DNA of 28,993 nt, from IMG/VR virus record IMGVR_UViG_3300041964_000023, positions 1-28,993 of that record, one strand, 5' to 3'. The notes beneath the pieces were generated by a model. The model was not told where the DNA came from and did no database searches. It worked only from the letters and a program-made list of their open reading frames with translations. Source of the DNA: a virus. The translations under genes were made by a program, and so were the position numbers. Of the stretch, positions 19,938-28,118 are shown one piece after another. The number at the start of each line of letters is the position of its first letter. The first letter of the stretch is position 1.

Positions 19938-20284
19938 ATGCGCCGGCGCAGATCCAACGCCCTGCATCTCGACGCGCTGCTTACGAGCCAATTGTGCGGA
20001 CGATGCTCCCTGGCTGTGACGGCGAGGAATTGCAACAGCGGTGCTCGCTGCTTCTGGCCCGCGACAATGCAACGGCCGGCCTGCGTCGCTGCTCAGATGA
20101 GGCGGCAGCGGTGCTCGAGCATGTTCAGCGCCTCGCGACGACCTATGCGTTCGCCTCACTTCCTCTCGCTGCCCTCAAGGCGCTCCGATACCAGATTGTG
20201 ATGCTCACCGCTGCTGCGGCTGGGCTTGAGCAGTTCGCCTACGGCGTGGCCTCCAATGAGGAGGGGGCAGATGCGCGTGGCTGA
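19934..20284 (+). CDS. Hypothetical phage protein (116 aa)
   Basis: GTG 19934 overlaps the nuclease stop (GTGA). After a Pro/Arg-rich start (APAQIQRPASRRAAYEPIVR), the body is helical: EELQQRCSLLLARDNATAGL, AAAVLEHVQRLATTYAFASL and ALKALRYQIVMLTAAAAGLE. It overlaps the helicase gene start by 14 bases. Could be a helicase-loader or accessory factor by position, but no motif shows that. Confidence 0.55.
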   Translation: MNAPAQIQRPASRRAAYEPIVRTMLPGCDGEELQQRCSLLLARDNATAGLRRCSDEAAAVLEHVQRLATTYAFASLPLAALKALRYQIVMLTAAAAGLEQFAYGVASNEEGADARG

Positions 20285-21548
20285 GGATGGATATGAGGGC
20301 CTGCATCCGGGGCCGGACCTAGATCCGCAGCGCGATGGATTTGACGAGTCCGCGTATGCTCCGGAGCCCGGGCCAGCGAAAGTGGTCGAGATCGCCACAG
20401 GGAAGCCCGTAGAGCGCAAGGAAGGCGAAATGCGCGCCTCACCTTTCACCTGGCGCCCGGAGGCCGATCTGCCCCGCCGTCAGTGGCTTTACGGGCGACA
20501 TCTGCTGCGCAAGTTCCTCAGTGTCGATGTCGCGGCCGGCGGCGTCGGTAAATCCTCGCTCAAGATCGGCGAGGCGTTGGCGCTTGCAAGCGGCCGCGAC
20601 ATCTACGCTCAGACGCTGCACGAAGGCCCGCTGCGGGTGTGGCTCTACAATCTCGAGGATCCGAACGAAGAGACAGAGCGCCGCATTCATGCCGCGGTGA
20701 AACGCTTCAACATGCGCCCCGAAGATTTCGGAGACCGCCTGTTCATGGACAGCGGCCGCGACCAGCGCTGCGTCATCGCTGAAGAAACCGCGACCGGCGC
20801 CAGGATCATCAGACCGGTGGTGGACGCCATCAAGGCTGAGCTCCTGGCGCGGCAGATCGATGTCCTCATAGTCGATCCCTTCGTCTCCTCGCACATGGTT
20901 AGCGAAAACGACAATATGGGCATCGATCTCGTCGCGAAGGAATGGGCGGCCATCGCCGACGCTTGCAACTGCTCGATCAACCTCGTGCACCACGTGCGCA
21001 AGGCCAACGGCACCGAAGCGACGGCAGACTCAGCCCGCGGCGCATCATCGCTGATCGGTGCCGCCCGCTCAGTCATGGTCTTTAACAGAATGACGCCGGA
21101 CGAGGCCGAGAAGGTCGGCGTGGCGGCGGAGGAAGCGCGGTTCTTCTTCCGCGTCGACAATGACAAGGCGAACCTCGCGCCGCCTGGGGCCACGACCTGG
21201 TATCGCATGAACAATGTCGACCTCGACAACGGCGATAGTGTTGGGGTGGCGTGCCGCTGGAAGGCTCCGGATCTGTTCGAAGGCATCACGACGGCGCACC
21301 TGATGCGGGTTCAGAAAGCGGTTGGGGCGGGCAGGTGGAAGGAGAGCCCGCAGGCCAAGGATTGGGTTGGAGTCGCAGTCGCTGAGGCGCTGATGATGGA
21401 CGCGGAGGACAAGAAGGACAAGCGCCGAATAGCCGCGATGATGAGGGAATGGATCAAGAACGGACTGTTCGAGGTGGTCGAGGATGTGGACCCGAAACGG
21501 CGCGAAAAAAAGCTGTTCGTAGTGGTCCTGAATTGGGTGTCGGAATGA
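20271..21548 (+). CDS. RepA-like hexameric helicase / AAA_25 ATPase (425 aa)
   Basis: ATG 20271 with GAGGAGGGGG upstream. After a disordered N-terminus (about 1-60), the RecA-like core begins at LRKFLSVDVAAGGVGKSSLK with Walker A AAGGVGKSS, followed by VWLYNLEDPNEETERRIHAA. The Walker B strand is IDVLIVDPFVSSHMVSENDN, and CSINLVHHVRKANGTEATAD, then ARGASSLIGAARSVMVFNRM are the later conserved motifs of RSF1010 RepA-type helicases. Predicted to unwind DNA at the phage origin. A C-terminal winged-helix-like part (KDKRRIAAMMREWIKNGLFE) completes it. The iteron/hairpin array starts directly after it. Confidence 0.8.
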   Translation: MRVAEDGYEGLHPGPDLDPQRDGFDESAYAPEPGPAKVVEIATGKPVERKEGEMRASPFTWRPEADLPRRQWLYGRHLLRKFLSVDVAAGGVGKSSLKIGEALALASGRDIYAQTLHEGPLRVWLYNLEDPNEETERRIHAAVKRFNMRPEDFGDRLFMDSGRDQRCVIAEETATGARIIRPVVDAIKAELLARQIDVLIVDPFVSSHMVSENDNMGIDLVAKEWAAIADACNCSINLVHHVRKANGTEATADSARGASSLIGAARSVMVFNRMTPDEAEKVGVAAEEARFFFRVDNDKANLAPPGATTWYRMNNVDLDNGDSVGVACRWKAPDLFEGITTAHLMRVQKAVGAGRWKESPQAKDWVGVAVAEALMMDAEDKKDKRRIAAMMREWIKNGLFEVVEDVDPKRREKKLFVVVLNWVSE

Positions 21549-21742
21549 CCTGCCCAACCCGGAAAATCGCAGGTTGGGCAGCGTTGGGCAGGTTGGGCAA
21601 AAACCAGTCGCTCAGCCTGCCCAACCACCACCTCCCCTCCGTAGGAGGTGGGGTGGTTGGGCAGGGCGTGGCGGGCGCCCTGGCTAGGTTGGGCACATTC
21701 CGGGGTTGGGCAGCCCCTGAACGATACGCGCGCGGGAGGTGA
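21545..21742 (+). CDS. Possible small ORF overlying the iteron array (65 aa)
   Basis: ATG 21545 overlaps the helicase stop (ATGA) and the TGA overlaps the next start region. The translation (MTCPTRKIAGWAALGRLG, then GGGVVGQGVAGALARLG) is Gly/Leu-rich and largely dictated by TTGGGCA repeats read in different frames. Overlaps favour translation, but the DNA repeats suggest the segment matters mainly as DNA. Confidence 0.35.
   Translation: MTCPTRKIAGWAALGRLGKNQSLSLPNHHLPSVGGGVVGQGVAGALARLGTFRGWAAPERYARGR
21551..21712. other. Iteron array, candidate replication origin
   Basis: TTGGGCA (often as GGTTGGGCAG) occurs eight times in 162 bp: 21574, 21584, 21593, 21657, 21689 and 21706 on the plus strand, and 21551-21557 and 21618-21624 on the minus strand. 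Three copies are spaced 9-10 bp, one helical turn. The array sits immediately after the replicative helicase and encloses a strong hairpin. Confidence 0.55.
21616..21665. repeat. Long hairpin inside the iteron array
   Basis: A 14-bp perfect stem (21616-21629 with 21652-21665), two bulged G, six more pairs (ACCTCC with GGAGGT) and an 8-base loop at 21636-21643. No T run follows, so it is not an ordinary terminator. Both outer arms contain TTGGGCA units. Confidence 0.75.
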
Positions 21743-21747
21743 GGGTG

Positions 21748-22353
21748 ATGAGCAAGTTAGCGGTAAGGATCGGGCGAATGGCGAAGGGCAAGAGCAGGAA
21801 GAAGCCGGTCGAGATCTGTAGCCCGACTGCGGAACAGATGAAGGCGGGCCAGTTCCAGGTCGGCGATATCGTGGACCGGGAAGGCGGGAGGTCGATGACG
21901 ATCGGCAAGGCCTATCGCCGCGTCCCGATGATCGACACGCTGCGGGCCATGTTCTCGGAACCCGAGTGGAAGGCACTGCACCACTACCGGCACCACGCCA
22001 TGGTCGCTGACAAGAGCCCGGTGAGGGACAGCCTGTGCATTCAGCGGCAGGGCGGAAGCGGTGGCGGCACGACGGTGGAGATGCTGAACGCGGTACGGGT
22101 GACGGCCGATTGCGAACGAGCTGCGGGACAGTTGGTCGACATCCTGCGGGCCGTGGTGATTGAGGATCTGAGCCTGAGCGAGTGGGCCATGCGGCAGGCT
22201 GGCGGCTTGGATGTACGGCGCGAGAAGAAGGATCAGGCCGGCAATGTCCTGCGGGTCACCACTACCATCGAGCCGCGGAGGAAGGCGCTTGAGATCGCTC
22301 AGCTTGAGATTAAGATGGTGGCGAAGCGGGTAGAGGCGGAGTTGGCGGCGTGA
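21748..22353 (+). CDS. Hypothetical phage protein (201 aa)
   Basis: ATG 21748 is chosen because GGAGG ends eight bases upstream; a GTG at 21739 is also in frame. Sequence: a basic start (KLAVRIGRMAKGKSRKKPVE), GQFQVGDIVDREGGRSMTIG, AYRRVPMIDTLRAMFSEPEW, LHHYRHHAMVADKSPVRDSL and helical repeats to the end (RRKALEIAQLEIKMVAKRVE). Soluble, apparently DNA- or RNA-associated by its charge, with no recognised family. It may be a late regulator because it is the last larger gene before the late promoter/terminator pair. Confidence 0.6.
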   Translation: MSKLAVRIGRMAKGKSRKKPVEICSPTAEQMKAGQFQVGDIVDREGGRSMTIGKAYRRVPMIDTLRAMFSEPEWKALHHYRHHAMVADKSPVRDSLCIQRQGGSGGGTTVEMLNAVRVTADCERAAGQLVDILRAVVIEDLSLSEWAMRQAGGLDVRREKKDQAGNVLRVTTTIEPRRKALEIAQLEIKMVAKRVEAELAA

Positions 22354-22493
22354 GTGTCGAGGAGGAGGAGAGGAAAGCGCGCTTCAAGGCGGCCCGGCTC
22401 GCGCTGACTGGCGGCAGGTGGAGTCCTCAGGAAGCTGAGGAGCTTATCGCATTTGTCAGGCAGGGCACGGATTATCGATTGCGAGATCCTTGA
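22350..22493 (+). CDS. Small hypothetical protein (47 aa)
   Basis: GTG 22350 overlaps the upstream stop (GTGA); the frame ends at TGA 22491-22493. Contains EEEERKARFKAARLALTGGR, then WSPQEAEELIAFVRQGTDYR, a helical, SANT-like charged pattern. It ends inside the -35 of the following promoter. Confidence 0.55.
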   Translation: MSVEEEERKARFKAARLALTGGRWSPQEAEELIAFVRQGTDYRLRDP

Positions 22494-22519
22494 CAGATTT
22501 ACGGAACGGTGTCACTAAT
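22490..22519 (+). promoter_or_regulatory. Strong promoter candidate before the late genes
   Basis: TTGACA (22490-22495, perfect -35), 18-base spacer and ACTAAT (22514-22519). Transcription would start near 22526, about 20 bases before the terminator hairpin at 22548. Confidence 0.5.
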
Positions 22520-22547
22520 TCGTCAACATGGTGCATTGCGCCAGTGG

Positions 22548-22581
22548 GACCCGCAGAGCGCCCACCGCTCGCGGGTCTTTT
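22548..22581 (+). terminator. Intrinsic terminator right after the promoter
   Basis: GACCCGC (22548-22554), bulged A, GAGCG (22556-22560), 5-base loop, CGCTC (22566-22570), GCGGGTC (22571-22577) and TTTT. A 12-bp GC-rich stem with a T run. It ends early transcripts and/or forms a leader terminator for the late operon. Confidence 0.75.
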
Positions 22582-22604
22582 GGTATCCAGATCGGGAGAT
22601 GGCG

Positions 22605-22793
22605 ATGCTGCGGCGCTTCCTCGCAATCTTCGCGTGGAAGACAGAGTTTGTTGCGGGGGTTTACGCGTACCAGGAGAATCGCGTGACCGGACGGCGCAGG
22701 GTTCGTCGCGTCATCGATGGTGGGTACAGCTCTCTTGATGTAGAGTGGCTACAGGCGGGATCGAGCTTTTGGGTTTACCAAGGTCAGCCGTAG
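22605..22793 (+). CDS. Small hypothetical protein (62 aa)
   Basis: ATG 22605 with GGGAG six bases upstream is preferred to ATG 22599. The product contains RRFLAIFAWKTEFVAGVYAY, then NRVTGRRRVRRVIDGGYSSL and VEWLQAGSSFWVYQ. A basic arm (GRRRVRRV) between hydrophobic parts. First gene after the terminator. No recognised family. Confidence 0.55.
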   Translation: MLRRFLAIFAWKTEFVAGVYAYQENRVTGRRRVRRVIDGGYSSLDVEWLQAGSSFWVYQGQP

Positions 22794-23056
22794 TTCAACG
22801 CCTCCGAGGCCGAGCAGGCGTAGAGCAGCGCAAGCGCAGGCTGGCACGAACCAACGGACTATGTGAGCGGTGCCTACCGAAGAGGGTGCGGGCCGCTACG
22901 GTGGTGGATCACATCAAGCCTCTGGCGCTCGGTGGTAGCGATGAGGACGGCAATACGCGGAACCTGTGCGAGCCGTGTCACCTGGAGGTGACCGCGGAGC
23001 AGTTCGGGTTGAGGGCGCCGAAGCGACAGACGGGAGTGGACGGATGGCCTGTGTGA
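22745..23056 (+). CDS. HNH endonuclease (about 90-103 aa)
   Basis: The core is unmistakable: RRLARTNGLCERCLPKRVRA gives the first CxxC, VVDHIKPLALGGSDEDGNTR carries the DH catalytic pair, and NLCEPCHLEVTAEQFG has the second CxxCH. Such HNH proteins just upstream of terminase genes assist genome packaging by nicking or cutting at cos in many HK97-type phages. The start is uncertain: GTG 22745 overlaps the previous gene by 49 bases, and a later non-ATG start is possible. C-terminus overlaps the next ATG. Confidence 0.8.
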   Translation: MATGGIELLGLPRSAVVQRLRGRAGVEQRKRRLARTNGLCERCLPKRVRAATVVDHIKPLALGGSDEDGNTRNLCEPCHLEVTAEQFGLRAPKRQTGVDGWPV

Positions 23057-23232
23057 GAGAGATAAGGCAGCCTGTGGCGCCGTTGCTGAAGTCTATCACG
23101 ATCAGGGTGAAGATTACCGGTATGCGCACACTGCGGGCTAGGATGTGGTGCGCCGCCCATCTGTTCCGGCTTGCAGCCGCCGTGTCGGGATGCGCGGTTG
23201 CGATCGACATCGACTCAGCCGATCCGGCCTAA
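23044..23232 (+). CDS. Small hypothetical protein (62 aa)
   Basis: ATG 23044 with GGGAG seven bases upstream. Contains SITIRVKITGMRTLRARMWC, then AAHLFRLAAAVSGCAVAIDI: an amphipathic beta-like start and a hydrophobic helix. Similar short proteins are common between HNH and terminase genes of sphingomonad phages. Function unknown. Confidence 0.55.
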   Translation: MACVREIRQPVAPLLKSITIRVKITGMRTLRARMWCAAHLFRLAAAVSGCAVAIDIDSADPA

Positions 23233-23399
23233 TATAATATAATATGGCACGTCCTTTGCCCGTTCATCAATGGGCACCTCAACCTGAACAGGCATGTTGA
23301 ACCGCAGCATGGTAGGGGGGAGGGTGAATTACTGAATTAATACAGTAGGACACCGCCGTCAACAGAGAATAACCATATCCACAGTTGAGAGTTCGACCC
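23233..23399 (+). other. Non-coding region before the terminase genes, candidate packaging or promoter region
   Basis: 167 bp, AT-richer than its surroundings. It holds ATATAATATAATATG (-10-like), a TGCCC/GGGCA inverted repeat (10-base loop, about 23257-23276) and TACTG-N8-CAGTA (about 23331-23348). Immediately upstream of the small terminase gene, where cos or pac sites usually lie. Confidence 0.4.
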
Positions 23400-23777
23400 A
23401 TGGCTAATCCGCGCCAGCCGGTAGCGAAGGCTAAGGCTACAGGCGCTGCCGCTAAGAACCCGGGGCGTCACGCTGATCGATCAAGCCCGAAGGTGACGGG
23501 GCTGGGCAAGCCTTCGACCTTTCTGGACAAGAATGGCCGCGAGGCGTGGGAGGGCTTCAAGCGCGAGCTGCCATGGCTCGCTGAATCGGATCGCTCTCTG
23601 GTCGAGATTGCTGCGCTTGTCCGCGGTCGGTTGCTGGGCGGCGAGGATGTTGGTGTGACCGCGCTGTCGATGCTGCAAGTCATCCTGAGCAAGATGGGCG
23701 CCTCTCCTGCCGACCGCAGCAAGGTAAGTGCACCAAATGGCGACGAGCCTGAAGACGAGTTCTTTGGTCCTAACTGA
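23400..23777 (+). CDS. terS: Terminase small subunit, P27-like (125 aa)
   Basis: ATG 23400. After a basic N-terminus (PRQPVAKAKATGAAAKNPGR), the P27-family pattern follows: VTGLGKPSTFLDKNGREAW, FKRELPWLAESDRSLVEIAA and GVTALSMLQVILSKMGASPA. The small subunit recognises the packaging site and hands DNA to the large subunit. Its C-terminus overlaps the large-subunit start by 41 bases, a common arrangement for this family. Intact. Confidence 0.78.
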   Translation: MANPRQPVAKAKATGAAAKNPGRHADRSSPKVTGLGKPSTFLDKNGREAWEGFKRELPWLAESDRSLVEIAALVRGRLLGGEDVGVTALSMLQVILSKMGASPADRSKVSAPNGDEPEDEFFGPN

Positions 23778-25595
23778 TCGAGGCACCAGATACGCGCTGG
23801 ATGTCCTGGACGGGAAGATTGTCGCGGGGCCGCACGTCCGGAACGCCTGCCGGCGCCACATCGACGACCTGCAGTTCGGCCCAAACCGCGGACTGTTCTA
23901 CTCGGTGGAGAGGGGGGAGCGGGTCTGCCGCTTTTTCGAGCAGAAGCTTCGCCTAAACGGAGGGCAATTCGAGGGAAGACCGTTTCTGCTGCACCCGAGC
24001 CAGGCGTTCAAGGTGCATAGCATCTTCGGCTGGCAGCGCACCGACAACACCCGCCGCTTCCGCAGGGCCTACATTGAGGAGGGCAAGGGCAACGGAAAGT
24101 CGCCGTTCGCCGGCGGCATCGGTCTCTACGGCATGATGGCCGACGATGAGCCGGGGGCGGAGATTTACCCGGTTGCTTCACACCGCGATCAGGCGATGAT
24201 CCTGTTCCGGGATGCTGTCGCGATGGTTGATCAGTCGCCGGATCTCGCAAGTCGGGTCACGCAGAGCGGCGGCCCGGGACGAGTCTTTAACCTGGCTTGG
24301 CTGAAGACGGGATCCTTCATGCGACCGTTGTCGAGGTCGGCCGGGAAGTCAGGTTCAGGTCTGCGCCCTCACATGGGCCTCGCCGACGAGCTGCACGAAC
24401 ATCCAAACCGCGATGCGGTTGAGATGATAGAGCGCGGCTTCAAGTTTCGCAGGCAACCGCTGTTGCTGATGATCACGAACAGCGGGTCCGACCGTAATTC
24501 GATCTGCTACGAGGAACACGAGCACGCGGTGAAGGTGGCGGCCGGCACCCTGACGCCGGGCGAGGATTTCGCCTATGTTGGCGAGCCGATCGATGACACT
24601 ACCTTCTCCTTCGTCTGCTCGCTGGACCCGAAGGACAAGCCGCTCGAGGACCCTAGTTGCTGGGCCAAGGCAAACCCGCTGCTGGGCACCATCCTCACCG
24701 AGGAATATCTGGCCGGCGTCGTAGCGCAGGCGAAAGCCTTGCCGGGGAAGCTGAACGGCATTCTTCGGCTTCACTTCTGCCAGTGGACAGATGCCGATAC
24801 CGCCTGGATGTCGAGGGAGGTTCTTGAACCTTGCTTGGCCGACTTCGACCCGACCATCCATCACGGTAAGCGCATCGCTCAAGGGCTGGATCTGTCGCAG
24901 AACAGGGACATCACGGCCAAGGCTTCGATAGTGGAGACCGGCAGCGTTGAGGTTGAGGTAGAGGTCGACGGCGAGAAGAAGATCGTTGCGAAGCCCACCT
25001 ATGACGCATGGATAGAAGCTTGGACGCCGGGTGATACCATCGCCGAAAGGTCCACACGGGACAAGGCGCCGTACGAGGTGTGGGCGCGAGAGGGCCATCT
25101 GCACGCGCCGAAGGGCCAGAGCATCCGCTTTGACCATGTTGCGCAGTCCTTGGCCGACGATGACCGAGACTTCGACATCGGCATGGTCGGCTATGACAGG
25201 TACGCTTTCCGGCGGTTCGAGGAAGAGGTCGCTAGGCTTGGTCTGTCGATCGACTTCGTGGAACATCCGCAGGGAGGGACGAAAAAGGGCAAGCCGACCG
25301 AAGAAATGATCGAGGCAGCCAAGGCTGAGAAGCGGGAGCCGGAAGGCCTCTGGATGCCTGGTTCACTGCGAGCGCTGGAAGAAGCACTGCTGGAGGGCCG
25401 TATCCGCCTGAAGCGTAATCCGGTGCTGGTTTCGGCCATGATGTCCGCAGTTACCGATGAAGACCGCTGGGAAAATCGCTGGCTCGCGAAGGAGCGCCAC
25501 GAACAAATCGACGCTGCAGTTGCCCTTGATGGCATCGGCACAGCGCTGCAATGCCCAAGGGGCCGTCGCGCTCCTACCAAATGCTCATCCTCTGA
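23737..25595 (+). CDS. terL: Terminase large subunit (about 619 aa), one frameshift at the end
   Basis: ATG 23737. The ATPase domain has a Walker A-like EEGKGNGKSPFAGGIG at residues about 112-127, and HMGLADELHEHPN (about 213-225) as Walker B with its catalytic Glu. The RNase H-like nuclease domain shows GLDLSQNRDITAKASIVETG and IGMVGYDRYAFRRFEEEVAR with its acidic residues, followed by VEHPQGGTKKGKPTEEMIEA. This is the Terminase_1 (HK97-type) layout. Packages DNA into the prohead and cuts it. Near 25545 one base must be skipped to end as MPKGPSRSYQMLIL at TGA 25593-25595. Without it the frame runs on into the protease gene. Confidence 0.9.
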
Positions 25596-25605
25596 GAGAA
25601 CCCTA

Positions 25606-26290
25606 ATGCAGAACCGGGCCTATTCGTCCTCTCGATCAAATCGATCGATGAGGACAAGCGTTTATTCGTGGGTCGCCACCACGCCGACCGTCGATCGTGT
25701 CGGCGACATCATTGACCCGATGGGGGTGAAATTCACCAACCCGCTCGCTTTCCTTTGGCAGCACCAGCACGACAAGCCGATTGGCTCCGTCAAATTCGAC
25801 GCGCCGACCAAGGACGGCATTGGCTTCGAGGCTGAGATCGCCCGCACTGAAGAGCCTGGCACCTTGAAGGACAGGCTGGACGAGGCATGGCAGTCGATCA
25901 AGCTGGCTTGGTCCGCGCTGTTAGCGTCGGCTTCCGCCGATCGAGTACAGCTTTATGGACACCGGCGGCATTCGCTTCAGCGAGACGGAGTCTTCGAGCT
26001 TTCCCGCCGTCACGGTCCCCGCTAATTCAGAGGCGCTGATCAACGAAATTAAGTCGATGGGCGACGCTGCGTACATTCGCGCGATCAAAGCCCTCGATGC
26101 GGAGGTGCGGCATGACGCTGGCATCCCGATCCCGAAATTCCGGCCAGACCCGAAGGCGCTGCCGCGACAGGCAAGGGCGCTCGCGTGGTCCGCTTGGATG
26201 AACCTGCCCGCGATCGGGCGAAGCCTTTCCAAATTCGCTCGATCAGAGGATTCAATCATGAGCAAGTACGCAGAGCAGATCACCGCCTAT
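25606..26290 (+). CDS. HK97-type prohead protease, several frameshifts
   Basis: ATG 25606 starts MQNRAYS. Frame-corrected sequence then gives LSIKSIDEDKRLFVG, VATTPTVDRVGDIIDPMG and LAFLWQHQHDKPIGSV, with the His of WQHQHDKP expected at the active centre, then FEAEIARTEEPGTLKDRLDE and, after another shift near 25905, RAVSVGF. Later come ELSAVTVPANSEALINEIKS with the conserved Ser region, and RVVRLDEPARDRAKPFQIRS close to the end. This is the S78/U35 prohead protease family, which trims scaffold from the capsid protein during maturation. At least four indels interrupt it; the end near 26290 is approximate. Confidence 0.78.
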
Positions 26291-27625
26291 GAGGCGAAGC
26301 GCGGTGCGCTGGTTGGCAGCATGGACGCCATCATGTCCAAGGCAGCCGAGAGGGCGCGACCCTCGATGCAGCGCAGCAGGAAGAGTATGACGGCTATGAC
26401 GCCGACATCAAGCCGTGGATGCCCACCTGGGCCGGCTGCGCGTCATGGAGAGTGCCACTGCGGTCAAGGCTGTCCGGCGGTCGGCAGCTCGTCGACGATG
26501 GCTCCGCCGCGCGGGCGGCGACCGCATCGTCGTCAAGGGTCAGCCGAAGCTGGCGCCGGGCATCGGCTTCGCACGCATCGCCAAGTCGCTGGGCATGGCC
26601 AAAGGGTCGATGGGCGTGCCCTTCGTATCGCCGAGGCTCGCTATGGCGCCGACAGCGACACGGCGGCGTCTTCAAGGCCGCGGTGACGGCGGGTTCACCC
26701 TTAGCGAGCTGGGCGGAGATCTGGTCGGCGACACGACTTCGGCCTTCGCCGACTTCGTGAGTATCTGCGCCCGCAGACTATCCTCGGCAAGTTCGGCAGG
26801 ACGCATCCCGACCTTCGCCGCGTTCCGTTTCGCGTTCCCGCTCGTCAGCCAGACTGCCGTCGCGACGGCTACTGGGTCGGGAGGGTGCGGCCAAGCCGCT
26901 GACCGCCTTCGACCTTCAGCCGGACCACGATGGAGCGCTGAAGGTGCGAACATGCGGTGCTGACCGAAGAGGTATTCGCTCCAGCTCGCCTTCCGCCGAG
27001 CCATCGTTCGCGATGCTCTGCGGGATGCGCTGGTTGCTCGCCTCGATGTCGATTTCGTCACCCTGCCAAGGCGCTGTTGCGGGCTGTTTCGCCGGCTTCG
27101 ATCACCAACGGTCAGCACCGACGACATCGCGTCCTCTTCGGCGCGATGCGGATGCATCCGCCTCGATGTGCGCTCGTGTTCTTGCTCGCTCATCGCGGCG
27201 AACAACGCGCCCGAGCTCCGGCGTGTGATCATGTCGGCGACGAACGCGCTCGCGCTTTCGTGCTGGTCAATCCCTCGCCAGTCGGAGTTTCCGGGCATCA
27301 GTCATGACGGGCGGCGCTTCCAGGGGCTTCCGTCATCTTCTCGGAGTAATGTCGGCAACGTGATCATTTTGGATAACGCGCCGACATCTATCTGGCGGAA
27401 CGACGTCGAGATCGCCATCGACCTGAGCGCGAGGCTTCGCTCCAGATCGGAAGCGCGCCGACGATGAACAGCACGACCCGACGGCGATCGCCACGGTGTC
27501 GATGTCCAGACGAACTCGGTCGCATTCCGGGCCGAGCGCGACCCAACTGGCGCGCTCGCCGCGCCACTCGGTCGCGTACCTGACCGGCGTTGCCTACGCG
27601 GGCCGTGACGGCCCGACCGCGTTAA
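26258..27625 (+). CDS. HK97-family major capsid protein, heavily frameshifted
   Basis: ATG 26258 (MSKYAEQITAYEAKRGALVG) starts the N-terminal scaffolding-like region, continuing ATLDAAQQEEYDGYDADIK and LGRLRVMESATAVKAV. The mature capsid fold follows in pieces from all three frames: GQPKLAPGIGFARIAKSLGM, LRPQTILGKFG, GYWVG, LTEEVFA, FRLDV-like segments, VSPASITN, ISHDGRRFQGLP, NVIILDNAP, and finally QTNSVAFRAER and SVAYLTGVAY. Order and motifs match phage capsid proteins of the HK97 type. I count well over ten frame breaks. The final frame would stop at 27663, but a hairpin at 27626 suggests an end near 27625. Confidence 0.75.
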
Positions 27626-27649
27626 GTTTGAGGCCGGTGCGGCCTAAAC
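27626..27649. repeat. Short hairpin after the capsid gene
   Basis: GTTT-(G)-AGGCC, loop GGTGC, GGCCT-AAAC: nine pairs with one bulge. No T run. It may slow transcription or stabilise capsid mRNA. Confidence 0.5.
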
Positions 27650-27678
27650 GCGCCCGCGCTTAATGAGGAAGAATTTTA

Positions 27679-27964
27679 GTGCGCGTTCCCGATGATACGC
27701 CAACATGGGAAGTGACCTACGCAGGCGCGGCAGCTTTGGCCGAAGAACAGTTCGAGTCCAACGCGATCGAGGCCAAGCTCGGCTTCCTTGAGACCCTTGG
27801 CCGGGCTCGGCTGGTTGAAGACGGCGGCCCCCGGCATGGAGAGGCCGCGTGGACAAAGAGGCCGCAAGGGCGGAATCCAAGCAGCCCTGAAAGGGGACCT
27901 CGCCGCCCTTCGGCCCAATAACGTTGAGGTCGTGGGCAAGCTTCACGGCTGGGTGATAGGATGA
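27679..27964 (+). CDS. Small head-module protein (about 95 aa), frameshifted
   Basis: GTG 27679 with GAGGAAG eight bases upstream. The product reads MRVPDDTPTWEVTYAGAAAL, then AEEQFESNAIEAKLGFLETL and GRARLVEDGG. After shifts near 27850 and 27885 it continues DKEAARAESK and ALKGDLAALRPNNVEVVGKL, ending at TGA 27962-27964. A helical, acidic protein lying between capsid and portal genes, so probably a head or head-tail accessory. No family recognised. Confidence 0.5.
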
Positions 27965-28118
27965 GGGGTGCCCGCCACGCGCTGCGCGAGAAGAGAAGAT
28001 CGCTGAAACGTCGTCCGAACCGAAGTAAGCCCTCTCGGGTTCGTTTTCCGTAGCTCTGGGTGGTGAGGCACGAGTGAAATAACTGCTCGGCCTCTAACAT
28101 CAAGCGCGAGAGAAGGCG

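Noticed and set aside
23375-23383. DnaA-box-like ATATCCACA before terS.
   Set aside because: Single copy with one mismatch and no AT-rich unwinding element or second box; the iteron array beside the helicase is a better origin candidate.
23728-26025. A single 765-residue terminase-protease fusion.
   Set aside because: Terminase ends at 25595 in another frame and the protease has its own ATG at 25606; the fusion arises from one indel near 25545.
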